A stretch of DNA of 28,045 nt from an uncultured Lachnospiraceae bacterium (GCA_910585635.1 CAJUFE010000066.1:1-28045); one strand, 5' to 3'. Numbered from the stretch's first letter, positions 7,770 to 15,819 are shown. The notes: generated by a model from the sequence alone, not told the origin. Numbers and translations are program-made.

Positions 7770-8462
7770 TCAGTACCGTTCGATCATCGCCAGGAGGAGG
7801 TTCACCGAATGCCCGATCGCCTTCTCCTCAAAGGTCTCATAGTCCATGTTCGCGCTGTCGTCTGCCTTGTCGGAGATCGCGCGGATGATCAGGAACGGGA
7901 TATGGTCCAGCCATGCGGTCTGGGCGATGGCCGCTCCTTCCATCTCGGTACAGCACCCGTCAAAGGCCTCGATGAGCCAGCGTTTTTTCTCTTTATCGGA
8001 GATGAACTGGTCCCCGCTGACCACCCGTCCGGTATGGGTCCGGATATCCGGGTTCACCTGATGGCAGCACGCCTCTGCCAGCTGGCGCAGCCTTTCATCA
8101 GCCGGAAAGGAGAAGATCTCCATCTGGGGGATCTGCCCTACCGGATAGCCAAAGCCGGTGGCATCCATATCATGCTGGACCGCATCTGTGGACAATACGA
8201 TATCGCCGATATCGATCTCTGCCCGCAAAGACCCTGCGATCCCTGTATTGATCACCGCATCTACATGATAACAGTCCGCCAGGATCTGGGTACAGACCGC
8301 GGCGTTCACCTTGCCGATCCCGGAGCGGACCACCACCACCGGCTTTCCGCTCAAGGTCCCTTTATAAAAATCCATCCCGGCCCGCGTCTCTACCGATACC
8401 TCCTCCAGACGTTCCCTGATCTTCGCCACTTCCTGATCCATAGCACCAATGATCCCTACCAT
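7770..8462 (-). CDS. mtnN: 5'-methylthioadenosine/S-adenosylhomocysteine nucleosidase
   Basis: The enzyme hydrolyses methylthioadenosine and S-adenosylhomocysteine to adenine plus the thio-ribose, recycling by-products of S-adenosylmethionine use. The 230-residue length is that of E. coli MtnN/Pfs. Family features in order are IIGAMDQEV with the catalytic Glu at 11, SGIGKVNAA (47-55), NTGIAG (72-77), VSGDQF (148-153), TEMEGAA (172-178) whose Glu contacts the ribose, and RAISDKAD (194-201) whose Asp198 is the expected proton donor. The start has AGGAGGAAATGAG immediately before the ATG. The gene lies downstream of cwlD across a 134-nt gap filled by an 18-bp tandem array, so co-transcription is possible but unproven. 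No autoinducer gene is seen nearby. Confidence 0.95.
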   Translation of the reverse strand: MVGIIGAMDQEVAKIRERLEEVSVETRAGMDFYKGTLSGKPVVVVRSGIGKVNAAVCTQILADCYHVDAVINTGIAGSLRAEIDIGDIVLSTDAVQHDMDATGFGYPVGQIPQMEIFSFPADERLRQLAEACCHQVNPDIRTHTGRVVSGDQFISDKEKKRWLIEAFDGCCTEMEGAAIAQTAWLDHIPFLIIRAISDKADDSANMDYETFEEKAIGHSVNLLLAMIERY

Positions 8463-8522
8463 CTCATTTCCTCCTGATCTTATCTGTTCTTTTAAAAAAG
8501 CTCTCCTTTGCTCTACTCTGTT

Positions 8523-8630
8523 CCCTATCTCATCTCTGTCTCCTATCCCGCCCCTGGCCCCTATCTTATCTCTGTCTCCTATCTAGCCTCTGTCCCCTAT
8601 CTAGCCTCTGTCCCCTGTCTCGGATCTGTC
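8523..8630. repeat. Tandem array, six 18-bp units over the cwlD stop
   Basis: Six degenerate 18-bp units fit the register starting at 8523, 8541, 8559, 8577, 8595 and 8613. The plus-strand consensus is roughly CCCTATCTNNCCTCTGTC. The array fills most of the cwlD-mtnN gap and runs through the cwlD stop codon (8597-8599), supplying about the last ten codons of cwlD. Confidence 0.85.
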
Positions 8631-9406
8631 TCTGTACCAAGATACTCCAAGATCCCCATGGCCACCGTCCAGGCTACCTTATCCTGATACTCCTCTGTCT
8701 CCAGGCGGGCCGCCTCCTTTTTATTAGACAAAAAACCGGCCTCCACGATGATCGATACCGGCTTGGCGTGGGATAAGAGATAATAGCTCCCATTGGCCTT
8801 GGCCTGCCTGCGGTTCTCCTCCCCCAGGCAGTAGTCGAACCGTGCCTGGACGATCTGGGCGAACCGCTTCCCCTCCTCCGACTTCTGGAAATAAAAGACC
8901 TGTGCCCCAAAGATCTCCGGCTGATGGTAGCTGTTCTGATGGATGCTGACCATCACATCCGGGGCCGCCTTATTGATGATCTCCACCCTCTTCTTCATAT
9001 CCGCAGACTTTTTGTTCCGGTCCGAAGGGGCATATAACCCTCCGTCCCCCTTCCGCGTCAGGATCACCTCCACGTCATTTTGCTCCAGATAAAACTGCAG
9101 CTTCTTTACGATCGACAGATTGATCTCTTTTTCCAGCTGACCGTCGATCCCCACCTTTCCGGGGTCCACACCTCCATGGCCGGCATCCAGGACCACCAAT
9201 GCCTTCTCCCCGTCTCTTCGGTCCCCTTTGCGTAAGAACGCGCCGTCTCCTCTGTCAGAGAAAAAGCTGCGGATCTCCTGGAGGAGGTCTCCCGGGCCTG
9301 GTATGGCCCCGGTCTCCTCTGCCAGCTGCCCCATATGGAGGGACACGGCCGACACCAGGACAAGGAGGAAGACCCCCAGTATACAGTTCCAGAACAAGCC
9401 TTTCAT
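8597..9406 (-). CDS. cwlD: CwlD-type N-acetylmuramoyl-L-alanine amidase
   Basis: This is an Amidase_3 family zinc enzyme that cleaves the amide bond between muramic acid and the stem peptide. In spore formers CwlD acts in making the muramic-delta-lactam of spore cortex. The N-terminus has a signal anchor (about 4-25). The catalytic domain starts with VVLDAGHGG (zinc His77), then LEKEIN (zinc Glu92), SIHQN (zinc His156) and VEAGFLSN (catalytic Glu222). Length (269) fits CwlD. The last residues (TETDPRQGTEAR) are encoded by the 18-bp tandem array and are probably not conserved. The gene follows the metallophosphoesterase lipoprotein by 49 nt and probably shares its operon. I use the name by family resemblance; a general cell-wall amidase is the alternative. 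Confidence 0.88.
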   Translation of the reverse strand: MKGLFWNCILGVFLLVLVSAVSLHMGQLAEETGAIPGPGDLLQEIRSFFSDRGDGAFLRKGDRRDGEKALVVLDAGHGGVDPGKVGIDGQLEKEINLSIVKKLQFYLEQNDVEVILTRKGDGGLYAPSDRNKKSADMKKRVEIINKAAPDVMVSIHQNSYHQPEIFGAQVFYFQKSEEGKRFAQIVQARFDYCLGEENRRQAKANGSYYLLSHAKPVSIIVEAGFLSNKKEAARLETEEYQDKVAWTVAMGILEYLGTETDPRQGTEAR

Positions 9407-9455
9407 AAACCACCGCCAAGGTTCTTCCCTTCAGTTTATGTCTTATCCCGGGACT

Positions 9456-11111
9456 CTATTCTTTCTCCCATTTTAGATCGTTATAGTCCCGCACAGCCTC
9501 CTCCAGGATATACTCCAGATAGTCGGCCTGCAGACTGCCCGCAGCCAGCTCCGACCACAGCTCATACTCCTTGCTTTCCTTGATGAGCGGTGCGATCTCC
9601 ACAGCCCGTCCCCAATAATAATAGCAGTTGGCCTTGGCATACACCTGGGACATCCGGTCCATCTCCCACAGGCTCAGCCCCAGCTCGGGCATCTTCTCCA
9701 GCTGATCGTGGGCCTGGTTATAAAAAACATGCTCCAGGAATGGCGTCCGGTAGTCGGAAAAGCCTAAAAGCTGGATATCCGTCTGTCCCGATGCCCTGGA
9801 CCAGGTATCCATATCCAGGATCTGGGTGTGATAGTGGAACTGCCCGTCTTCCTGGAAGGACAGCACCCCATATTGACAGGGCGGGGTAGCCAGGGAGCTG
9901 GTGACGACCTCATAGATCCCGGTCTCCCCCCCGTCGTTGGGATCGCTGTTCATGTAGTGCTGTACGTGGAGATGCCCGCTTACGTAAAGAGGCGCCCCCC
10001 AGCCCACCAAAAGCTCGATCAGCCGCTCACTGTGCTCGATCGTGCAGTCCTCCTCGTAGATCTGGCTCTCATCCAGAAGGTTATGGTGGCTCACCGGAAG
10101 GAGCATCACCTGGGCCTGGGCGGCTTTATCCAACTGCTCCTCGATCCAGTCGTAGGTCTCCATATCCACCATCCCCCCCACCAGGTTCTGCCCGTCCTCA
10201 TACTGGCAGCTGTCCAGCATGAGGCCCCACACCTTGTCGCTGATCGGGTATACATAGCTTAAGGACTCCCGGTCCCGGCTGATCGCCTCATCGTAGCCAA
10301 ACCGGCGATAGATCTGATAGAACTGCTCCGGGCTGGTCCGCTCGGCCGGAAGACACTCCTCTCCCTGATAGCGGGACGCGCCGGGATTCTGTATATCATG
10401 GTTCCCCGGGATCACCGCCACTGGGATCTTTGCTTCCTCGATGCGCTCCAGATAACCGGCAAACTCCCGGTGGCTCAGCAGCTCCCCGTTCAGGCTCATA
10501 TCGCCGCTGACGATCAGCAGGTCCGGCCGCTCCCGGATCACCTCCTGGGTGAAGGCCTCCATGATCTCCCAGATGTGATGGGTCACCTTGCCGTCCCCAT
10601 GCTCCACCATGTAGGTAAAAGCGCTCCCCTTATCCGTCAGCTCCCGGGCCAGATAGTGGATATCGGTGGCGATCAAGATCTTCAGGCCCGACTCCACCTC
10701 CATGACCGCCTGGGTCTCCGCGTCCGGAAAAGGCTCGATGACCGTGGGGATGGGATCTGTCGGCTTCTGACTCTCAGTCTCCGCCTCCTTTTTGGTCTCT
10801 CTGACCGTGGTCTCTGTAGAGACCGGGACCTCCTTTGCCGCCTCACGGCTGCAGCCCGTAGCGGCCAGACCAAGGAGCAGACCGGCAATGGCCAGCGCGC
10901 ATCGGCTCCTCACCACCCCTAAGCCCTTCAAAAACAGCTCTCTCCGTCTGTCTGCCGCCCTTAAGCTCTCCAAAAACGACCCTCTCCGTCTGTCTGCCGC
11001 CCTTAAGCTCCCCAAAAACGACCCTCTCCGTCTGTCTGCCGCCCTTAAGCTCCTCAAAAACAGCGCTCTCCGTCTGTCCGCCGCCTTCGGATCCCCCTGG
11101 CCGCCCATCAT
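9456..11111 (-). CDS. Metallophosphoesterase lipoprotein with repeated N-terminal extension
   Basis: The conserved part is a calcineurin-like phosphoesterase: ATDIH (D150, H152), SGDMSLNG (D204), PGNHD (about 235-239), SHHN and SGHLHVQHY. Together these give the two-metal site. A lipobox-like LAATGC with Cys87 follows a hydrophobic stretch (about 71-85), so the enzyme should be anchored outside the membrane. The ATG at 11111 overlaps the GH18 stop as ATGA, which suggests translational coupling. From it the protein starts with four 14-residue basic repeats (AADRRRGSFLGSLR type, residues 10-65) before the signal peptide, which is very unusual. A GTG at residue 66 or 67, just before VRSRCALAIAG, would give a normal signal peptide and may be the true start. 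Substrate is unknown. The neighbours (GH18 hydrolase, amidase) point to the cell envelope. Confidence 0.88.
   Translation of the reverse strand: MMGGQGDPKAADRRRALFLRSLRAADRRRGSFLGSLRAADRRRGSFLESLRAADRRRELFLKGLGVVRSRCALAIAGLLLGLAATGCSREAAKEVPVSTETTVRETKKEAETESQKPTDPIPTVIEPFPDAETQAVMEVESGLKILIATDIHYLARELTDKGSAFTYMVEHGDGKVTHHIWEIMEAFTQEVIRERPDLLIVSGDMSLNGELLSHREFAGYLERIEEAKIPVAVIPGNHDIQNPGASRYQGEECLPAERTSPEQFYQIYRRFGYDEAISRDRESLSYVYPISDKVWGLMLDSCQYEDGQNLVGGMVDMETYDWIEEQLDKAAQAQVMLLPVSHHNLLDESQIYEEDCTIEHSERLIELLVGWGAPLYVSGHLHVQHYMNSDPNDGGETGIYEVVTSSLATPPCQYGVLSFQEDGQFHYHTQILDMDTWSRASGQTDIQLLGFSDYRTPFLEHVFYNQAHDQLEKMPELGLSLWEMDRMSQVYAKANCYYYWGRAVEIAPLIKESKEYELWSELAAGSLQADYLEYILEEAVRDYNDLKWEKE
10921..11088. 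repeat. Tandem array, four 42-bp units in the lipoprotein 5' region
   Basis: Four units of exactly 42 bp start at 10921, 10963, 11005 and 11047. Units 2 and 3 are nearly identical; the outer two are more diverged. The unit is a multiple of three and stays in frame, encoding a 14-residue basic repeat before the signal peptide of the metallophosphoesterase. Confidence 0.95.
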
Positions 11112-12775
11112 TCGTTCACCTTTACGATATCCCAGATATCGGCTGGCTCAAAGCCCAGCTTCCAGCAGGCCACTCCTGCCAGATCGTACTCCCGGATCAG
11201 GTCCATCTTCATCCCCAGAGAGCGCTCCTCCTCCAGCCAGATCTCCTTCTTTCCTTCCTTTTTATCCACGATCTGTCCATAGTAGAGGCCGTTCTCCTCC
11301 TGCCAGCTCAGCTTTTCCTTCTTTCCGAAATTGGTCCTGACCCAGCTCATGGCATCGGCGATCCCCAGGGCATCCGAGCTGGTGTTCCCGTCTATATCCT
11401 CCTTCCATACCCGGGTGTAGAAGGGGATGGCATTGATCACCTTTTCCTTGGGGACCTCCTCTAAGGTGCCTTCGATCCCGGCCTTTACATAAGGATAGGA
11501 GGCCACCGGCCCCGCTTCCCCCCCGGAATAATGCTCGTCATAGCCCATGATGATCACATAATCTGCCACGATCCCCTGCTCCCTCCGGTCGTAAAAAGCA
11601 TTGTAGGGGGCCGGGACATGGTCATCCACGGAAAGGACCACCTGCTTGGCCCGACAGGCCACGGACAGCTCCCGGATGAACTGGATGTAATGAGGGCCGG
11701 CGCTCTCCTTCAGGCTTTCAAAATCCAGGTTCAGCCCGTCTAAGCCGTAGGTGTCCACCTCCTGCATCAGGCTGTCGATCAGCCTTTTCCGGACCGAGGT
11801 CTTCGACAGCATCACCTCGGTCTGCACATCGCTGCTGAAATTGTCGATCAGGGCCCACACCTGGATGCCCAAGCTGTGGAGCGCATCCACATAGGCCTTA
11901 TCGGCCAGGGAAGTATAATTTCCTTCATTATCTGTCATAGCGAACCAGGTGGGGGATACTACATTGACCCCACGGGTGTTCTGGAGCAGCTTCTGTATGG
12001 TGGCATTCCCCTCCGGGCTGGTGACCTGATGCCACACCAGGCAGACCTTCTGGTCCATAGACATGCTGGCATACACCGGCTCCTGGAAGGTGCTGATGTA
12101 GGTCATGCTCTCGGTCCCGCCCAGACGGCGGCTGGACACATAGCCCACATGGCCGTCCTCGGTCCGCACCTTGGACCAGCCCTCCGAGGTCTTTAAGACC
12201 TTCACACGGGAGCCCTCCGGCTCCTGTACCACGATCCGGCCCTTCACCCCGCCCTTTTCCCGGACCGGAGTGTCCTTGGTCAGAGACCTCCACTCATCCG
12301 CCTCCCAGCCAGTATCCACGAACACACGCTTTACCTCGTCTTTTACAAAGGGGACGATCCGCACATCGGTGTACCGGGTGATGGTCTCAGCCGACACATA
12401 GGCCTCCTGGCCGCTGACCGCCACCACAGGCGCACCGCTGTCCCCTCTGGTATCTCCGTCCATATACAAGACCTCATCCGGCAGGGTATAGACCAAAAGC
12501 TGTTCGTTCCCGTCCCAGTAAAACCGCTTGTTCAGGTGGGCATCCACCCAGGCTACCGGCAGATAGACCTGATTGCTCATGAACAAGCCGGTCTCCTCCT
12601 GCTGCTCATCGTCCAGGAAGAGGACCAGCTCATTCCCGGAAACGCCGTAAAACGCCTCCTGATCTGCCAGCTCCTTCGTAGGCGCATATTTTAGATAGGC
12701 TTTATAGCCCAGTTTCCCGATCAGGGCACAGAGGAGTATTCCGATCAACAACAGCAGTGGGACTACCTTTTTCAT
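11108..12775 (-). CDS. GH18-family cell-wall hydrolase with SH3 domain
   Basis: From the ATG at 12775 (MKKVVPLLLLIG) the product is 555 residues with an N-terminal membrane anchor (about 4-22). Next comes a domain resembling the copper-amine-oxidase N-like stalk (about 48-150), then a bacterial SH3 domain (about 165-218, with EGWSKVRTEDGHVGYVSS). The GH18 domain follows, with the catalytic signature DGLNLDFE ending in Glu353 and VIIMGYDEHY further on. The closest known group is the YaaH/YdhD/SleL-like peptidoglycan or cortex hydrolases. A longer frame to 12850 exists, but a TATAAT at 12855-12860 would put the transcript start at or inside that ATG, so 12775 is preferred; GGAAGGA precedes it. 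The gene overlaps the lipoprotein gene as ATGA and probably shares a transcript with it and cwlD. Confidence 0.9.
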   Translation of the reverse strand: MKKVVPLLLLIGILLCALIGKLGYKAYLKYAPTKELADQEAFYGVSGNELVLFLDDEQQEETGLFMSNQVYLPVAWVDAHLNKRFYWDGNEQLLVYTLPDEVLYMDGDTRGDSGAPVVAVSGQEAYVSAETITRYTDVRIVPFVKDEVKRVFVDTGWEADEWRSLTKDTPVREKGGVKGRIVVQEPEGSRVKVLKTSEGWSKVRTEDGHVGYVSSRRLGGTESMTYISTFQEPVYASMSMDQKVCLVWHQVTSPEGNATIQKLLQNTRGVNVVSPTWFAMTDNEGNYTSLADKAYVDALHSLGIQVWALIDNFSSDVQTEVMLSKTSVRKRLIDSLMQEVDTYGLDGLNLDFESLKESAGPHYIQFIRELSVACRAKQVVLSVDDHVPAPYNAFYDRREQGIVADYVIIMGYDEHYSGGEAGPVASYPYVKAGIEGTLEEVPKEKVINAIPFYTRVWKEDIDGNTSSDALGIADAMSWVRTNFGKKEKLSWQEENGLYYGQIVDKKEGKKEIWLEEERSLGMKMDLIREYDLAGVACWKLGFEPADIWDIVKVNE

Positions 12776-12854
12776 AGCTTGCACGTCCTTCCATCCAGAC
12801 TTTTCTTTATTCTCCGTGTCGGCAGCGGCACGTAGGGCGCCCGCAGCCATAACG

Positions 12855-12860
12855 ATTATA
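12855..12860 (-). promoter_or_regulatory. Candidate -10 box for the GH18 operon
   Basis: A perfect TATAAT on the minus strand, preceded by an overlapping TATACT, lies about 80 bp upstream of the preferred GH18 start. I see no convincing -35 element, so it may need an activator or another sigma factor. Confidence 0.4.
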
Positions 12861-13143
12861 GTATAGCATAGAACAGGCGGGGAGAGTTTTACTTTTTTTT
12901 AAAGTTTTGGACCGGCGGGCACACGGCCCGCACGCGCGGCGGGAGAGAGCGTCTTTTTCGGGTTCTTTACAGGCTGCGATATCCCCCCTCCTTTCTCTTG
13001 AGCTTCCCGCCCTCTCCACGGTCCTCTGCGCACATGGCAGGCCGCATACCCACCCCGGCCGTCACAGGGGAGGCCGGCCCCCGCAGGCTCTGTTTTGGCC
13101 CTCACTGGGAGGCGGCCGGCCCCCGCAGGCTTTGCTTTGGCCC
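12861..13143. other. Intergenic region, GC-rich, mostly repeat
   Basis: No supported gene lies between the GH18 start and the hypothetical gene ending at 13144. The left part has an A/T run around 12890-12905 with weak self-complementarity on the minus strand. The rest is very GC-rich and runs into the 42-bp array at 13069. Long open frames here (for example on the plus strand) are composition artefacts. Confidence 0.6.
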
Positions 13144-13188
13144 TCACTGGGAGGCGGCCGGACCCTGCGGGCTCTGCCCCGGCCGTCC
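13069..13188. repeat. Tandem array, about three 42-bp units
   Basis: Units start at 13069 (39 bp, lacking one triplet), 13108 (42 bp) and 13150 (incomplete). Each begins GGAGGC-GGCCGG and passes through GCAGGCTNTG-TTTGGCCCTCACTG. The array spans the stop codon (13144-13146) of the hypothetical gene and codes for its last residues. Confidence 0.85.
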
Positions 13189-13581
13189 CCGCCCCTCCGG
13201 CCTGCTGCCCTCTCCTCCCCTCTTCCTCTGCCCGGCCTCCTTCCCCAGCCTGTGCAGCAGGGACCTGTAGTGCCGCAGCTGGGCCCTCTGCACGTTCTCC
13301 TTTAGACGCTCCTGGTTCTCCCAGGCCTGTCTTGCATCCAGGTCCAGATAGACTAAGTCAAAGTGGATCTCTGCCAGCCGGCCTTTATCAGAATCTACAT
13401 AATCGGCCATGTAGACAGCCCCGTCCTCCCGGACCTGGAAGATCTTATACCAGTCCTGTTCTTTGCAGGCTGCCCTGCCGTCGATGAAGATCGGCACACC
13501 CTGCTCCTTATAATTTTTTAGCAGATCCATATAGGCATACTGCTCCTTCTGCAGCTTCTTTCTCCTTCTGTCTTCTCCCAT
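13144..13581 (-). CDS. Hypothetical protein (145 aa)
   Basis: The conserved-looking part is residues 1 to about 115: a basic N-terminal helix (MGEDRRRKKLQKEQYAYMDL), then alternating strands (GVPIFIDGRAACKEQDWYKI, AVYMADYVDSD, IHFDLVYLDLD), then a helical stretch rich in R, Q and L. The last 30 residues are G, R, P, S and Q-rich and are partly encoded by the 42-bp tandem array, so the C-terminus has probably been rewritten by the repeat. GGAG lies 7 nt before the ATG. The gene is downstream of the degenerate P-loop protein by 145 nt and upstream of the GH18 gene. I do not recognise the family and see no catalytic motif. Confidence 0.75.
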   Translation of the reverse strand: MGEDRRRKKLQKEQYAYMDLLKNYKEQGVPIFIDGRAACKEQDWYKIFQVREDGAVYMADYVDSDKGRLAEIHFDLVYLDLDARQAWENQERLKENVQRAQLRHYRSLLHRLGKEAGQRKRGGEGSRPEGRGRPGQSPQGPAASQ

Positions 13582-13726
13582 GGCATCTCTCCATCATCTC
13601 TTTCCTTCGTACATCCGGGGACGGCCCCCGGCGGGAAGAGGGCGCAGAGGAGGCTCCTATCGTGACATATCGACTCTCCTCCGGACCTTTTAGGGCCCAT
13701 TAAGACCGTTTTGATGATCTGCGCCT

Positions 13727-14329
13727 TTATCCCTTCCCTTTCCGGAGTCTTTTAAAAAACACTGCCGTTTCCCTGTCGATCGTAAATACATCGGGCGCAT
13801 AAGGGATCTGCCCGAAGGAGATCCTATATCTCCGCCAGATCTCCCGTCTCGCTCCCTCGCTCCCGAAGGCCGCCAGATAGGTCCAGCGCCCCTTTCCGCT
13901 CAGCATCAGATCCTTCCAGCCCAGCAGCTCCTCCAGCCTCCATTCATTCAACGCGCCCAGAAAAAACTTCTGCCCGCACTGTAGGAAAGCCCCTTTATCT
14001 GCCTCCTGTACACGGCCCAGATCCAGCAGGATGTAGTCGTAGCCCTCCTTCTGGCACCAGGCCAGCTCTCTGGCTCCCCCGTCCGGGAAATGATCCACAT
14101 CCAGGATCGTCACCGGCACCGGCTCAGCGCCCAGGCGGTCTGTCATGATATCCCTTCCCGTGCAGACTGCGCACAAGGCTCCTATGGCATGGCACCGGCC
14201 CCACTCCAGCACGGCGGTCTTCTTCCCTTCTATAGCCGTCAGATGATTGGCAAAGAGCAGCGTGAAATGGGTAACGCCGCACCCGGCTCCCGCGCCCATG
14301 ACCCCACAGGTCACGGTCCTTTCTCCCAT
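13727..14329 (-). CDS. MinD/ParA-like protein with degenerate P-loop
   Basis: The start is the ATG at 14329, which has AAGGAGGT about 10 nt upstream. An in-frame extension to 14458 encodes an R- and G-rich stretch inside the kinase gene and is rejected. The 200-residue product begins with a strand and loop in the position of a ParA/MinD Walker A (MGAGAGCGVTH, residues 11-21). It lacks the usual Lys before the Thr. TAVLEWG (38-44), YDYILLDLG (97-105), FFLGALNEW (122-130), WTYLAAFG (149-156) and QIPYAPDVF (174-182) follow the strand order of the fold. The same pattern recurs in the C-terminal half of the upstream kinase, with which it overlaps by 19 nt. It may be a pseudo-ATPase that binds the kinase or a membrane site; this is inference. 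Confidence 0.75.
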   Translation of the reverse strand: MGERTVTCGVMGAGAGCGVTHFTLLFANHLTAIEGKKTAVLEWGRCHAIGALCAVCTGRDIMTDRLGAEPVPVTILDVDHFPDGGARELAWCQKEGYDYILLDLGRVQEADKGAFLQCGQKFFLGALNEWRLEELLGWKDLMLSGKGRWTYLAAFGSEGARREIWRRYRISFGQIPYAPDVFTIDRETAVFFKRLRKGKG

Positions 14330-15756
14330 CTTGATAGACACCTCCTTTTTCTGCCGCCCTTCTTCCGGGGCCATCCTCTGCCCCATCCTGCGCCGGGCTT
14401 CCCCACGCCTTCTCCTTCCCGCGCGCTCTGGATCATGTCCCAGAGCATGTCCAGCCACTCTTTCGCCTGCCAGTCCGGGAAAAAAGGATCGGCGAACAGG
14501 GGGACCTTCAGCATCCGGTCCCGCCCCAGCCCTTCCGGCATGGTCAAAGAGACCTTTTGGCCGGTAAAGTTATAGCAGATCCAAAGCGTATCCCCCAGAT
14601 CTCCGGCAAGCCTGGCCGTCAGGTCTTTAGGGACCGCCTGGTGCCACCACTTCCCGCCAGCCACCAGAAGGAGGATCTCCTGCCCGCTCTCCGCCCCTTC
14701 CCGCCAGACCCCGCAGTCCTTGACCACCACCGGATAGTGATGCTGGGGAAAGCGGGCCTGCCGGCCATAATGGGGCTTGAGCGCACAGCCAAAGGCCCGA
14801 TAGATCCCAAAAAGATCCATCTCGGCCTGCCGGCTCTCCAGCAGCCTGCGGATATGGTCCGAGGGGTGACATTCCTCATACAGGTTGGGGATCTTCTGCT
14901 CCCACAGATAGGCGCTGAGCGCCAGGCTGATATGGGTCGTGCCGATATGGGGCTCCAGGCCATATACCGCCACGGCCAGAGATGATAACGGGCCCTCTCT
15001 CAGATCCTCCAGTTCCTTTTTCAGCTGGCTCGCATCGCAGTAGCGCGCCTCCTTCACCGGCTCTAAGCATCCGGCCAGGACCTGCCCGGCTCTGCGGCTC
15101 CACAGCTTCTCCCCCAGCATGACCGGAGACATCGCTTTCTCCGGATAGTTCCCTGTCGCCATAAAGAAAAGGAGGCCGCCAATGGCATAGATATCTGTGC
15201 GCTCATCCATCTCCATGCTGTGATCATACTGTTCCGGAGCCGCAAACCCTACAGTCCCGAACCGCTGCACGGCCCTGTTCGCTTCTGTAAGCCTGGCCGC
15301 CTGTCCGAAGTCCACCAGCTTCACGGTCTCATGGCATATCAGCAGGTTCTTCGGCTGCAGGTCCAGGTGTAAGATCGGACCGGCCTCCACAGAATGCAGA
15401 TATGCCGTCACATCGCAGATCTGGAGTCCGTACCGGAGTACCGTGGAAGGGGGCAGAGGCCCCTTCGTCTCCACTAAAAGGTCTAAGGGCACGCCCTGGA
15501 GGTATTCCTCCACCAGAAAGCCTCGCTCCCCGTCTTCCTCTATATCATAGACGGCGGGGATCCCCGGATGGTGCAGCTCCTTTAAAAGGAGCGCCTCCCG
15601 GCGGAAGGTCGCATACTCCAGGCTGCTCTTTTCTACGATCTTGACCGCCCGGTATTCCTCCAGCTCCTTGTGGAAAGCCAGATATACAGTCCCTGTCCGC
15701 CCCTTTCCGATCTCCCTGCACAGCTGATATCTCCCTGATAAAATGGAACCTTCCAT
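14311..15756 (-). CDS. Hanks-type Ser/Thr kinase fused to a MinD-like domain
   Basis: The start is the ATG at 15756 (AAGGAG 7 nt upstream), giving 481 residues. The kinase domain (about 7-252) is complete: glycine loop GKGRTGTV (17-24), Lys39 in AVKIVEK, Glu54, HLDLQPKN with catalytic Asp132, DFG at 149-151, APEQY (173-177) and DIYAIGGLLFF. There is no membrane segment and no PASTA domain, so it is not a PrkC-type wall sensor. Residues about 258-435 resemble the adjacent protein: YGLEPHIGTTH (265-275) sits where a MinD P-loop would be but lacks the lysine, followed by YPVVVKDCG and TLWICYNFTG. The basic, Gly-rich tail overlaps the next start and is probably not conserved. The likely role is cytoplasmic signalling by phosphorylation; partners are unknown. 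Confidence 0.88.
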   Translation of the reverse strand: MEGSILSGRYQLCREIGKGRTGTVYLAFHKELEEYRAVKIVEKSSLEYATFRREALLLKELHHPGIPAVYDIEEDGERGFLVEEYLQGVPLDLLVETKGPLPPSTVLRYGLQICDVTAYLHSVEAGPILHLDLQPKNLLICHETVKLVDFGQAARLTEANRAVQRFGTVGFAAPEQYDHSMEMDERTDIYAIGGLLFFMATGNYPEKAMSPVMLGEKLWSRRAGQVLAGCLEPVKEARYCDASQLKKELEDLREGPLSSLAVAVYGLEPHIGTTHISLALSAYLWEQKIPNLYEECHPSDHIRRLLESRQAEMDLFGIYRAFGCALKPHYGRQARFPQHHYPVVVKDCGVWREGAESGQEILLLVAGGKWWHQAVPKDLTARLAGDLGDTLWICYNFTGQKVSLTMPEGLGRDRMLKVPLFADPFFPDWQAKEWLDMLWDMIQSAREGEGVGKPGAGWGRGWPRKKGGRKRRCLSRWEKGP

Positions 15757-15790
15757 GGCTTGCTCCTTTCCCGTTATCATCTCTGGGAAT

Positions 15791-15819
15791 ATTTTACTAT
15801 ATATCCCAAGATTTTACAA
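15791..15819 (-). promoter_or_regulatory. Promoter of the kinase gene
   Basis: On the minus strand, TTGTAA (15819-15814) and TAAAAT (15796-15791) are separated by 17 bp, about 35 bp before the kinase ATG. The surrounding AT-rich region is shared with the divergent mecA gene. Confidence 0.6.

Noticed and set aside
12898..13487. Several long open frames on both strands in the GC-rich region
   Set aside because: They exist because the region is very GC-rich and repetitive. They are P/G/A/R-rich, lack ribosome binding sites, and overlap the supported 145-residue gene.
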